This document shows positions 5,570 to 12,161 of a stretch of 12,161 nt of DNA, one piece after another. Each line of letters opens with the position of its first letter. The stretch's first letter is position 1. The notes under the pieces are model-generated. The model made no database searches, was not told where the DNA came from, and saw only the letters and a list, made by a program, of their open reading frames with translations. The translations under genes were made by a program, and so were the position numbers. The DNA is from Paracoccaceae bacterium (GTDB taxonomy: Bacteria; Pseudomonadota; Alphaproteobacteria; Rhodobacterales; Rhodobacteraceae): assembly GCA_020832725.1 (NCBI GenBank), contig JAFIEC010000391.1, positions 1 through 12,161 on the forward strand. Direction: 5' to 3'.

Positions 5570-6694
5570 ATGGCGGCACTCGACGAACGCGACGACATCC
5601 TGGGCCGGGCCCGGGTGCGCGACAATGACGACCTGCGCGCCTATTACGACGATCTGGCGGGCATGGAGACGGGGGCGCTGTGGACTGTCGCCAACGATAT
5701 CGAACCATGGGAGCCAAACCCCTCCTCGGCCCCGGTGATCTGGCGCAGCCGCGATCTGCGCGCGCAGGTGCTGCGGTCGCTGGAACTGGTCCGGCCCGAG
5801 GATGCGGGGCGGCGCGTTGTCTATCTGCGCAACCCGCGCCGACGCGAGGTTTCGGCGGCATGTGGCTGGCTTTTTTCGGGAATTCAGGTAATGCGGCCCG
5901 GCGAGGCTGCCTCGGCGCACCGGCACGCGGCCTCTGCGCTCCGCTTCATCATGGAGGGGGCCGGCGCGTATACGGTGGTTGATGGCCACCGCATCGACCT
6001 TGGCGCGCGTGACTTCGTGCTGACCCCGGGCGGCTGCTGGCACGAGCATGGCGTGGCCGAGGGGGGCGAAGTGTCGATGTGGCAGGACGGGCTGGACATT
6101 CCGCTCACGAATGCGCTCGAGGCGAATTTCTACGAGGTGCATCCCGACAATTTCCAGTCGTCGAACCTGCCGCCCAACGACAGCCCGGCAACCTATGGCG
6201 GGCCGGGCTTGCTGCCCGAGAATGATGGCTGGGCAAAGCCTTATTCACCGCTACTTGTGTATCGCTGGGGCCCAACGCGCGAAGCCCTTGAAAACTATGC
6301 CCGTGTGACCGACGGATCGCCCCATGACGGCGTTCTGCTGCGCTATGCCAATCCGAAGACGGGCGGGCATGTGATGACCACGATGGGGGCCGCGATGCAG
6401 ATGCTGCGCCCCGGAGAGGCCACGCGGGCGCATCGCCACACCGGCAATGTGATCTATCAGGTGGCCGAGGGGCGCGGGCATTCGATCATCGGCGGCGTGC
6501 GCTTTGACTGGCAGGAGAAGGATATCTTCTGCGTTCCGGCCTGGACCTGGCACGAACATGCCAATGCCTCCGGTTCGGATCCTGCCTTTCTGTTTTCGTT
6601 CAACGACTTCCCCGTGATGGAGAAGCTTGGTTACTGGCGCGAGCAGGCGCTGGAAGAGAATGGCGGCCATCAGGCCGTGACCGCAAACGGCTGA
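5570..6694 (+). CDS. Gentisate/salicylate 1,2-dioxygenase-like bicupin ring-cleavage enzyme
   Basis: A 374-residue two-cupin protein of the gentisate 1,2-dioxygenase family: non-haem Fe(II) enzymes that cleave the ring of gentisate, salicylate or 1-hydroxy-2-naphthoate next to the carboxylate. The N-terminal cupin holds AHRHAASALRFIMEGAGAYT and CWHEHG, giving iron ligands His117, His119 and His158. Arg81, Arg125 and His160 sit where substrate-carboxylate contacts are known. The C-terminal cupin repeats the pattern (AHRHTGNVIYQVAEGRG, His288/His290; TWHEHA, His328/His330), so both cupins keep histidines, whereas only the first is catalytic in studied members. Residues 101-104 read LFSG where family members commonly read LWAA or LWAG: Phe replaces the conserved Trp, and Gly occupies the position reported to separate salicylate-active from conventional enzymes. 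The usual length is 340-375. It sits between nitrilase and FAH-family genes, 11 bases before the latter. Family assignment is firm; the substrate is not. Confidence 0.9.
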   Translation: MAALDERDDILGRARVRDNDDLRAYYDDLAGMETGALWTVANDIEPWEPNPSSAPVIWRSRDLRAQVLRSLELVRPEDAGRRVVYLRNPRRREVSAACGWLFSGIQVMRPGEAASAHRHAASALRFIMEGAGAYTVVDGHRIDLGARDFVLTPGGCWHEHGVAEGGEVSMWQDGLDIPLTNALEANFYEVHPDNFQSSNLPPNDSPATYGGPGLLPENDGWAKPYSPLLVYRWGPTREALENYARVTDGSPHDGVLLRYANPKTGGHVMTTMGAAMQMLRPGEATRAHRHTGNVIYQVAEGRGHSIIGGVRFDWQEKDIFCVPAWTWHEHANASGSDPAFLFSFNDFPVMEKLGYWREQALEENGGHQAVTANG

Positions 6695-6705
6695 GGGCAG
6701 GATAT

Positions 6706-7617
6706 ATGAAACTCGTTACCTATCGCGCTACCGCGCTGGATGAGGCGCGCCTCGGTATCCTGCATGCCGGCCTTGTGGTCGATTCCGAACGGCTGGGCGC
6801 GGCCGTGGGCGAAGTCTTTCCGGCGGAGATGCTGGCGCTGATCGATCAGGGCCCCGCCGCGTTGGCCGCCCTGCCCCCGCCCCGCGTCACTCCGTCGGGC
6901 CGCCGCCCACCCGGGGTGGCTGTCCCGCAGGAGAATGTACGCCTGCTGGCGCCGATTCCGAAGCCGCGCAAGAACATCTTCGGCATCGGGCTCAACTATG
7001 TGGAGCATGTGGCCGAATCGGCCCGGACGCTGGATACTTCGGCCAACCTGCCGGAAAAGCCCGTGGTCTTTTCCAAGCCCCCCACAGCCGTGATCGGCAC
7101 GGGAGACCCGATCCGTCATGACGGGGCCATGACCCGGCAACTTGACTGGGAGGTGGAGCTTGCCGTGATCATCGGCCGCCGGGCCACCCGGGTGAGCAAG
7201 GAAGACGCGATGGGCCATGTCTTCGGCTATTCGGTGATGAACGACGTCTCGGCCCGCGACAACCGGCGGGCGGGGCAGTGGATCTTTTCCAAGGGGATGG
7301 ACAGCTATGCGCCCTTCGGCCCCTGCATCGTCACCGCAGACGCCGTGCCCGATCCGCACGACCTGGAGTTGTGGCTGACCAGGAATGGCGAGGAGAAACA
7401 GCGCTCCAATACCAAATTCCTGCTGTTCGACATCCCGCACCTGATTTCCGACCTGTCCACGGGCATCACCCTGGAGCCCGGAGATATCATCGCCACCGGC
7501 ACGCCCTCGGGCGTCGGCGCGGGGCGTGATCCGCAGGAATGGATGTGGCCCGGCGATGTGATCGAATGCGGGGTGGAGGGGATCGGGGTCTTGCGCAACC
7601 CGGTGATCGCGGTCTGA
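6706..7617 (+). CDS. Fumarylacetoacetate hydrolase (FAH) family protein, likely ring-fission product hydrolase
   Basis: A 303-residue FAH-superfamily enzyme, expected to be cytosolic and Mg2+/Mn2+ dependent. The divergent N-terminal domain (about 1-75) is followed by the FAH core. Key parts are GIGLNYVEHVAES (93-105, with the catalytic histidine), DWEVELAVIIG (147-157) with metal ligands Glu149 and Glu151, MNDVSARD with Asp180, the FSKGMDSYAPFGPCI stretch (194-208) with Lys196, and GTPSGVG (265-271). Family members hydrolyse maleylpyruvate or fumarylpyruvate, isomerise or decarboxylate related diacids, or hydrate dienoates. Directly after a gentisate/salicylate-type dioxygenase, the natural role is to process its ring-cleavage product. 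No maleylpyruvate isomerase gene is nearby, so direct hydrolysis of the cis isomer, or another type of product, must be considered. GAGG/AGGA lies just upstream of ATG 6706. The stop is only 7 bases from the convergent mazG stop, leaving no room for a terminator hairpin. Confidence 0.9.
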   Translation: MKLVTYRATALDEARLGILHAGLVVDSERLGAAVGEVFPAEMLALIDQGPAALAALPPPRVTPSGRRPPGVAVPQENVRLLAPIPKPRKNIFGIGLNYVEHVAESARTLDTSANLPEKPVVFSKPPTAVIGTGDPIRHDGAMTRQLDWEVELAVIIGRRATRVSKEDAMGHVFGYSVMNDVSARDNRRAGQWIFSKGMDSYAPFGPCIVTADAVPDPHDLELWLTRNGEEKQRSNTKFLLFDIPHLISDLSTGITLEPGDIIATGTPSGVGAGRDPQEWMWPGDVIECGVEGIGVLRNPVIAV

Positions 7618-7624
7618 GCAGGGG

Positions 7625-8473
7625 TCAGCCCTTGGCCGGACGCTCCCGGCGCTTGGCCTCCTGCCAGAGCGCCTCCATTTCCGCGAGCGACGTATCCGAG
7701 AATGGAATCCCCATCACATCAAGGGATTCCTCTATGAACCTGAAGCGGCGCTCGAACTTTGCATTGGCCCGGCGCAGCGCTGCCTCCGGGTCGATGTCAA
7801 GGTGGCGGGCGAGGTTGGCCATCACGAACAGAAGATCGCCCATCTCTTCCTCGCGGTGATTGGCGCTGGTGTCGCGGGCCTCCACCAGCTCGCGGGCCTC
7901 CTCGGCCAGCTTGTCCAGCACCTCGGCGGGTTCGGGCCAGTCAAAGCCGACCCGCGCCGCGCGCTTCTGCAGCTTGACCGCCCGCATCAGCGCCGGAAGC
8001 CCGAGCGCCACGCCGTCGAGCACCCCCGTGCGTGTGCCGGTCGCTGCGCGCTCGGCGGCCTTGGTGGCCTCCCAGTTCTCGGTCTGCGCCTCGGCGGTGG
8101 CCACGCCGGGGGCCGATCCGAAGACATGGGGGTGGCGGGCAACCATCTTGTCGGAGATGGCGGCCACCACATCGGCAAAGTCGAAGCGCCCCTCCTCCTC
8201 GGCCATGCGCGCGTGATAGACCACCTGCAGCAGCAGATCGCCCAGCTCTCCGGGAAGTTCCTCCCATGCGCGGCGTGCGATGGCGTCGGCCACCTCGTGG
8301 GCTTCCTCGATCGTGTAGGGGGCGATGCTGTCGAATGTCTGGGCGATGTCCCAGGGGCAGCCACCCTCGGGCGCGCGCAGGCGGGCCATGATCTCCAGCA
8401 GGCGCGCGACACCCTGCCCCTCGCGGCACAGACGGTCGGATTCGGCCCGGGGCAGGGGGCGGGACATGGGCAT
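7625..8473 (-). CDS. mazG: Nucleoside triphosphate pyrophosphohydrolase MazG
   Basis: MazG hydrolyses (d)NTPs to monophosphate and pyrophosphate and is a house-cleaning enzyme linked to removal of damaged nucleotides and to the nutritional stress response. The 282-residue protein has two tandem MazG domains like the E. coli enzyme (263 residues). Domain 1 (about 22-120) has RAPEGGCPWDIAQTF, EEAHE (56-60) and GELGDLLLQV with Glu76 and Asp79. Domain 2 (about 165-255) has KRAARVGFDWPE, EEARELVEA (191-199) and EEMGDLLFVMANLAR with Glu210 and Asp213. All Mg2+-binding E-x-x-E/E-x-x-D elements are intact in both. ATG 8473 is favoured because GGAG lies 12 bases upstream; an in-frame ATG at 8467 differs by two residues. 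It lies 21 bases after the P450 gene on the same strand and is therefore probably cotranscribed, though no functional link is evident. Confidence 0.95.
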   Translation of the reverse strand: MPMSRPLPRAESDRLCREGQGVARLLEIMARLRAPEGGCPWDIAQTFDSIAPYTIEEAHEVADAIARRAWEELPGELGDLLLQVVYHARMAEEEGRFDFADVVAAISDKMVARHPHVFGSAPGVATAEAQTENWEATKAAERAATGTRTGVLDGVALGLPALMRAVKLQKRAARVGFDWPEPAEVLDKLAEEARELVEARDTSANHREEEMGDLLFVMANLARHLDIDPEAALRRANAKFERRFRFIEESLDVMGIPFSDTSLAEMEALWQEAKRRERPAKG

Positions 8474-8494
8474 TGCTGCGCGGCTCCGGCTGGG

Positions 8495-9700
8495 TCAGGC
8501 GGTGGTCGCGACCGTCAGCCGCTCCAGCCCGTGAAAGTGATAGACATCGGCATAGCGCGGCCGCCCGACAAGGCGCAAGCCGGGGCAGCGCCCGAAAAGC
8601 GCGGGCAGTGCGATGGCCAGCTCCAGCCGCGCCAGCGGTGCGCCAAGGCAGAAATGCAGCCCCGCGCCAAAGGCGAGATGGGGCCTGACCGGCCGGGTGG
8701 GGCGAAAGCGGGCGGGCCGCTCCCACTGGGCCGGGTCGCGCCCTGCCGCAGCCAGCAGCAGGCCCACCTGCTCACCGGGTGCAAAGACATGGCCCATCAT
8801 TTCCACCTCCTCATAGACCCAGCGGGTAAAGAGGTGCAGCGGCGGGTCGAGGCGGAGGCATTCCTCCACCGTGTCCTCTATCGCATCAGGTTCCAGCAAG
8901 GGGGCAACCGGGCCATCGTGGCGCAACAGCAGGCGCACCGCATTGCCGATGCTGTGCACAGTGGCTTCGTGGCCCGCGTTGAGCAGCAGGATGCAGGTCG
9001 CGACAAGTTCCTCCATCGACAGCCGGCTGCCCTCGGCCTCGGCCTGCACGAGGCGCGTCACCAGATCGTCGCGGGGATGCGTGCGCCGCTCCTCTGCGAG
9101 GGCGCGGATGAAGGCGGCGAAGGCACCGGCGGCGCGTGCCGCCTCCTCTTCCATCGCCCGGCTGCGCCCGGCCTGATACATCCCCACCATGGCATGGGAC
9201 CATGCGAGCATGTCATCCGCAGCCTGTTCCGGCACGCCCATCAGCCGCGCGATCACCACGATGGGCAGGCGTTGGGCAAAGGTGGGCAGCAGGTCGAACT
9301 CTCCGGCGGGAAAGCGGTCGATCAGGTCATGGGCGATCGCCTCGATCTCGGGTCCAAGGGCATTGATCCGCGCCGAGGTGAAGGCCCGCAGCACCAGCGA
9401 CCGCAAGCGGGTGTGGCGGGGCGGCTCCAGTTCCAGCATGGAATGGTCGTCCACAGCATAAAAGGGTGCGGTATGCGGCGCTCGGGCGGGCAGGGCATCG
9501 GACGGGGCCTCGCGGCCAAAGCGGCGGTCGCGCAGGATGGCGTTGACCAGTGTCCATCTCCCCGTGCAGGGCAGGCCGTATTCCTCCCACACAAAGAACG
9601 GGCCCGCGGCGCGGGCACGCTCGTAGAACGGATAGGGGTTCTGCACGAACCGCCGTGCCGTGGGCGATTGGGAAAGCCGCTCCATCCGCTCAGTCGGCAC
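8495..9700 (-). CDS. Cytochrome P450 monooxygenase (bacterial class I type)
   Basis: A soluble haem-thiolate monooxygenase of 401 residues (396 if it starts at ATG 9685), the normal size for bacterial P450s. No membrane anchor is seen. Landmarks in order are the B-C region with EPPRHTRLRSLVLRAF (92-107, C-helix), the I-helix LLLNAGHEATVHSIGN (238-253), the K-helix ExxR at Glu280-Arg283 (ECLRLDPP), WERPARFRPTR (326-336), and the haem loop FGAGLHFCLGAPLARLEL with Cys351 as thiolate ligand. In the I-helix the acid Glu245 is followed by Ala246 where the proton-relay threonine usually sits; Thr247 is next to it. GTG 9700 overlaps the TRAP gene stop by 11 bases; ATG 9685 would leave 4 bases. I cannot decide between them because neither has a strong ribosome binding site. 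No ferredoxin or ferredoxin reductase is in the window, so electrons must come from elsewhere. The substrate is unknown. Confidence 0.94.
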   Translation of the reverse strand: MPTERMERLSQSPTARRFVQNPYPFYERARAAGPFFVWEEYGLPCTGRWTLVNAILRDRRFGREAPSDALPARAPHTAPFYAVDDHSMLELEPPRHTRLRSLVLRAFTSARINALGPEIEAIAHDLIDRFPAGEFDLLPTFAQRLPIVVIARLMGVPEQAADDMLAWSHAMVGMYQAGRSRAMEEEAARAAGAFAAFIRALAEERRTHPRDDLVTRLVQAEAEGSRLSMEELVATCILLLNAGHEATVHSIGNAVRLLLRHDGPVAPLLEPDAIEDTVEECLRLDPPLHLFTRWVYEEVEMMGHVFAPGEQVGLLLAAAGRDPAQWERPARFRPTRPVRPHLAFGAGLHFCLGAPLARLELAIALPALFGRCPGLRLVGRPRYADVYHFHGLERLTVATTA

Positions 9701-12161
9701 CCCGCACCAGATCGGTGGGCTTTACCAGTGCCTTCTGTATCACCAGCGCAACGCCCAGTGTCGCAAGGCCGATGGCGTCAGTCAGCCAGCCCCCCGCGAT
9801 CAGCGTCAGCGCGCCCGCCACAAGCACCACGCGCAGCCACCACGAGACCGGGCCCATCAGCCAGCCCTGCACCGCCGATGCCAGCAGGTAGATGCCCAGA
9901 CAGGCTGTTGCCAGCACATGCAGGATCTCCGTCCATGTCCCCTGCATCAGCAGGGCAGAGGAATAGAAGAACATGAACGGCACCACAAAGGCCGCAAGCC
10001 CGATCTTGAAGCTTTCGACCGAGGTGCGCATCGGGTCGGACCGCGCGATGGCCGCGCCCGCATAGGCCGCCAGTGCCACGGGGGGCGTGATGGCCGACAT
10101 GACCGCGAAATAGAAGATGAAGAAATGCGCGGTCAGCGGCTCGATACCCATGCGGATCAGGCCGGGGCCGACGACACTTGCGGCCACTGCATAGGCGGCG
10201 GTTGTCGGCATGCCCATGCCGAGGATGATCGAGACCAGCATGGCAAAGACCAGCGCCACGGTCAGGCGCAACCGCACCATGCCCTCCAGCGCGGCCAGCC
10301 CCCGCTCCATCCGCGCCAGATGTCCCTCCACCACGCCGGCCTGTGCTGCGAAGAGGGCCGGGTCGAGCCGCTGCTCCAGTGCGGCGAGGGCGGCGCGCAG
10401 GTTCTCGATCGCGGCGGTGTTCTCGGCCGACGTCTCCAGCAGGCGGCGGAACTGGTTGGGCTGATCGCCCATGGGAATCATGCGCTCGTTCGCTGCGGCG
10501 ATCTGGGCGGCAAGCTCTGCTGCGCGCTCGGCCTGGGCGAGAAGTGCGGCATCGGCTCCGGTCGGCATAAGCTCGGGCAGGGCGAGAAGACCCGCGAAGG
10601 CATCCGGCGCGGGCAGGACCGACATCAGATGCGGGGTGATCCCCGCCGACGGAACCAGACCCAGCAGCATGGACGAAAACCGCGTGCCCACCCCCGTGAG
10701 CGCGATCACGCCCACGATGATCCCCGCCGCAGCGCAGACGGCCACAAGCTGAAGCGACATCTTGGCCGCGATCTCCAGCGCATAGAGGATGGCGCGAGGA
10801 CCCATGCGGATGGGGGTCAGCCAGCTGACCACGGCTGCGGCCATCATCGCGAGGGTGCCCGCGCGGATGACGGAATAGCCCATGTAGAGGGCTGCAATCA
10901 GCATCACGATGGGGATGAACAGAAAGGCGCGCTTTGCGAGGTCGGCAAAGACCGGAAGCTCTTCGCGGGGCAGGCCCTTCATCCCCTTCTTGAGCGCCTC
11001 CTTGTCCACCATGAAGTAGACGGACAGGAAGTAGAGCAGTGCCGGGATGATCGCGGCGATGACGATCTCGGCATAGGGGATGCCGGTGATCTCGGCCATG
11101 ATGAAGGCCCCGGCCCCCATGATCGGCGGCAGGATCTGCCCGCCGGAAGACGCCGCCGCCTCCACGCTTGCCGCTGTCTGCGGCCGGTAGCCGACCTTCT
11201 TCATGAGTGGAATCGTAAGCGATCCGGTCGAGACGACATTGCCCGCCGAGGTGCCGTTGATCGTGCCCATCAGCGCCGATCCGAACACCGCCACCTTTGC
11301 CGGTCCGCCCCGCGCACCGCCTGCGGCGGCAAAGGCGAAATTGACGAAATACTCGCCCACCCGGCTGGCCTGCAGAAAGGCCGCAAAGGTCACGAACAGG
11401 ATGATGTAGGTGGAACTTACCGCCGTGGTCGGGCCGAGAATCCCGTTGTCGGTATAGATGAAGGCAAAGAAGCGCGCGGGCGCATAGCCCCGATGCTCCA
11501 GAAAACCGGGCAGCCAGGGCCCTGCAAAGGCATAGCCCACGAACAGCGCCACGATCACAACCAGCGCCACACCGCCCAGCCGCCGCGTCATCTCGAGGAT
11601 CAGGATGACCCCGGCGATGGCGGCCCACATGTCGTTGGGATGGGGAAAGACCTGCGCCCGCATCCGCAGGAACTCGGCATGGGCGATGATGTAGCCGCCC
11701 ACCGCAAGTGCGGCGAGCGTCAGGACCGCATCGGCCGGGGCAAGGCGCGCCCGGGTGCGGTCGGGAAACAGCCACGAGGCGACAAGCGCCAGCACCGTGC
11801 CCGCAGCCAGCGGCCAGCCGAAGGTCATCAGGTGCTTGTCGGGCGGCGAGGGCGGACGCATCGTGATGCGGTCGTTGCCGAGGATCATCACCACGAGCTG
11901 CCCCAGAGCCAGCAGCACCAGCAGGCCCGCGGGACCGACCAGCACCCATTGCAGCGCGGGCGGCGCGTCGCGCCGCTCACCCTCGTCGCCGAGGCCCACG
12001 GCGGAGAACAGCAGGAAGCCGAGCATCAGCCCGCCCGTGACATGGGCCAGCCGGTAGGCCCAGGTTTCCAGCGGATAGAGGTTCATCACCCCGATGTGGA
12101 ACCCGGTGTAGAGGACGCAGGCTGCGGCAATTGACAGATGCGCGGGGCCGACATAGATGCG
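9690..12161 (-). CDS. Fused TRAP transporter permease (DctQM-type, TAXI-associated), 5' end outside window
   Basis: A large inner-membrane protein fusing the small and large TRAP subunits, which import organic solutes with a Na+ gradient and a periplasmic TAXI-type binding protein. About 823 residues are visible. A GTG at 12089 and an ATG at 12086 exist, but the frame stays open to base 12161 and the upstream residues (VGPAHLSIAAACVLYTGFHIG) form the first expected helix, so the gene is truncated by the window. Numbering from 12089: the fused small-subunit part covers about 1-140. The large-subunit hallmark GTINGTSAGNVVSTG plus TIPLMKKVGY is at 275-301, GGQILPPIMGAGAFIMAEI at 316-334, and LGMGMPTTAAY at 623-633. 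Residues about 480-606 are a hydrophilic, Ala/Glu/Leu-rich stretch not expected in this family. No binding-protein gene is in the window. The stop overlaps or abuts the P450 start, suggesting one transcript. Confidence 0.92.
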   Translation of the reverse strand, partial: RIYVGPAHLSIAAACVLYTGFHIGVMNLYPLETWAYRLAHVTGGLMLGFLLFSAVGLGDEGERRDAPPALQWVLVGPAGLLVLLALGQLVVMILGNDRITMRPPSPPDKHLMTFGWPLAAGTVLALVASWLFPDRTRARLAPADAVLTLAALAVGGYIIAHAEFLRMRAQVFPHPNDMWAAIAGVILILEMTRRLGGVALVVIVALFVGYAFAGPWLPGFLEHRGYAPARFFAFIYTDNGILGPTTAVSSTYIILFVTFAAFLQASRVGEYFVNFAFAAAGGARGGPAKVAVFGSALMGTINGTSAGNVVSTGSLTIPLMKKVGYRPQTAASVEAAASSGGQILPPIMGAGAFIMAEITGIPYAEIVIAAIIPALLYFLSVYFMVDKEALKKGMKGLPREELPVFADLAKRAFLFIPIVMLIAALYMGYSVIRAGTLAMMAAAVVSWLTPIRMGPRAILYALEIAAKMSLQLVAVCAAAGIIVGVIALTGVGTRFSSMLLGLVPSAGITPHLMSVLPAPDAFAGLLALPELMPTGADAALLAQAERAAELAAQIAAANERMIPMGDQPNQFRRLLETSAENTAAIENLRAALAALEQRLDPALFAAQAGVVEGHLARMERGLAALEGMVRLRLTVALVFAMLVSIILGMGMPTTAAYAVAASVVGPGLIRMGIEPLTAHFFIFYFAVMSAITPPVALAAYAGAAIARSDPMRTSVESFKIGLAAFVVPFMFFYSSALLMQGTWTEILHVLATACLGIYLLASAVQGWLMGPVSWWLRVVLVAGALTLIAGGWLTDAIGLATLGVALVIQKALVKPTDLVRGAD
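10272..10655 (-). other. Coiled-coil-like insertion within the TRAP permease
   Basis: This region encodes residues about 480-606 of the permease (numbered from 12089). It separates the helix ending RFSSMLLGLV from the helix LRLTVALVFAMLVSIILG, which in most fused TRAP permeases are joined by a short loop. It is rich in Ala, Leu, Glu, Gln and Arg with heptad-like spacing (ALLAQAERAAELAAQIAAAN, TAAIENLRAALAALEQRL, LARMERGLAALEGMV) and has no membrane segment. The reading frame and codon bias are continuous with the flanks, so it is a real part of the protein rather than a frameshift. Limits are by eye. Confidence 0.6.

Noticed and set aside
7802..9976. A 724-residue + strand frame opposite mazG and the P450
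   Set aside because: Antisense shadow. Both - strand genes carry complete family motifs.
10272..10655. TRAP insertion as a frameshift or sequencing error
   Set aside because: Frame, GC-rich third positions and helix-like residue periodicity continue through it, and both flanking conserved helices are in the same frame.
9660..12134. An 824-residue open frame on the + strand opposite the TRAP permease
   Set aside because: Its translation is rich in His, Arg, Gln and Asp with no domain or membrane pattern. It is the antisense shadow of the GC-rich permease gene, whose motifs are unambiguous.

Overview
The window is GC-rich, almost fully coding DNA from an alphaproteobacterium, most likely a member of the Rhodobacterales/Paracoccaceae. 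The main reason is a suf iron-sulfur cluster operon with small Yip1-like membrane protein genes between sufD and sufS, an arrangement I associate with that group. Codon use, the AGGAGG-type ribosome binding sites and the G/C-ending third positions agree. The species cannot be named from this sequence.

Region 1 (1-3527, + strand) is the tail of the suf operon. It holds the 3' end of sufD, three consecutive multi-spanning membrane proteins of Yip1-like type, and a complete sufS cysteine desulfurase. Junctions are tight (1-base and 8-base overlaps), except for a 99-base gap after the first membrane gene that carries a perfect 9-bp inverted repeat. Region 2 (3593-3771, + strand) is a pair of tRNA genes, Arg(CCG) and an elongator-type CAU tRNA (Met, or Ile2).

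Region 3 (3893-7617) looks like a small regulated catabolic cassette. A MarR-type regulator on the - strand is divergent from a + strand operon encoding a nitrilase, a gentisate/salicylate 1,2-dioxygenase-like bicupin and a fumarylacetoacetate hydrolase-family enzyme. The simplest reading is nitrile to carboxylic acid, ring cleavage of an aromatic hydroxy acid, then processing of the ring-fission product. No monooxygenase and no maleylpyruvate isomerase is present. The ring-cleavage enzyme has two active-site substitutions that bear on whether it takes gentisate or salicylate. A strong sigma70-type promoter for the regulator lies in the AT-rich divergent spacer, with an operator-like dyad between its -35 and -10 boxes.

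Region 4 (12161-7625, - strand) is a second transcription unit that converges on region 3 with only 7 bases between stop codons. It encodes a fused TRAP transporter permease (5' end outside the window), a bacterial cytochrome P450 and MazG. The TRAP permease carries a roughly 125-residue hydrophilic, coiled-coil-like insertion just before its conserved LGMGMPTT helix. The P450 lacks the usual I-helix threonine.

I see no transposase, CRISPR array, prophage gene or rRNA. The most interesting items are the nitrilase/dioxygenase/hydrolase cassette, the TRAP insertion and the Yip1-like triplet in the suf operon.
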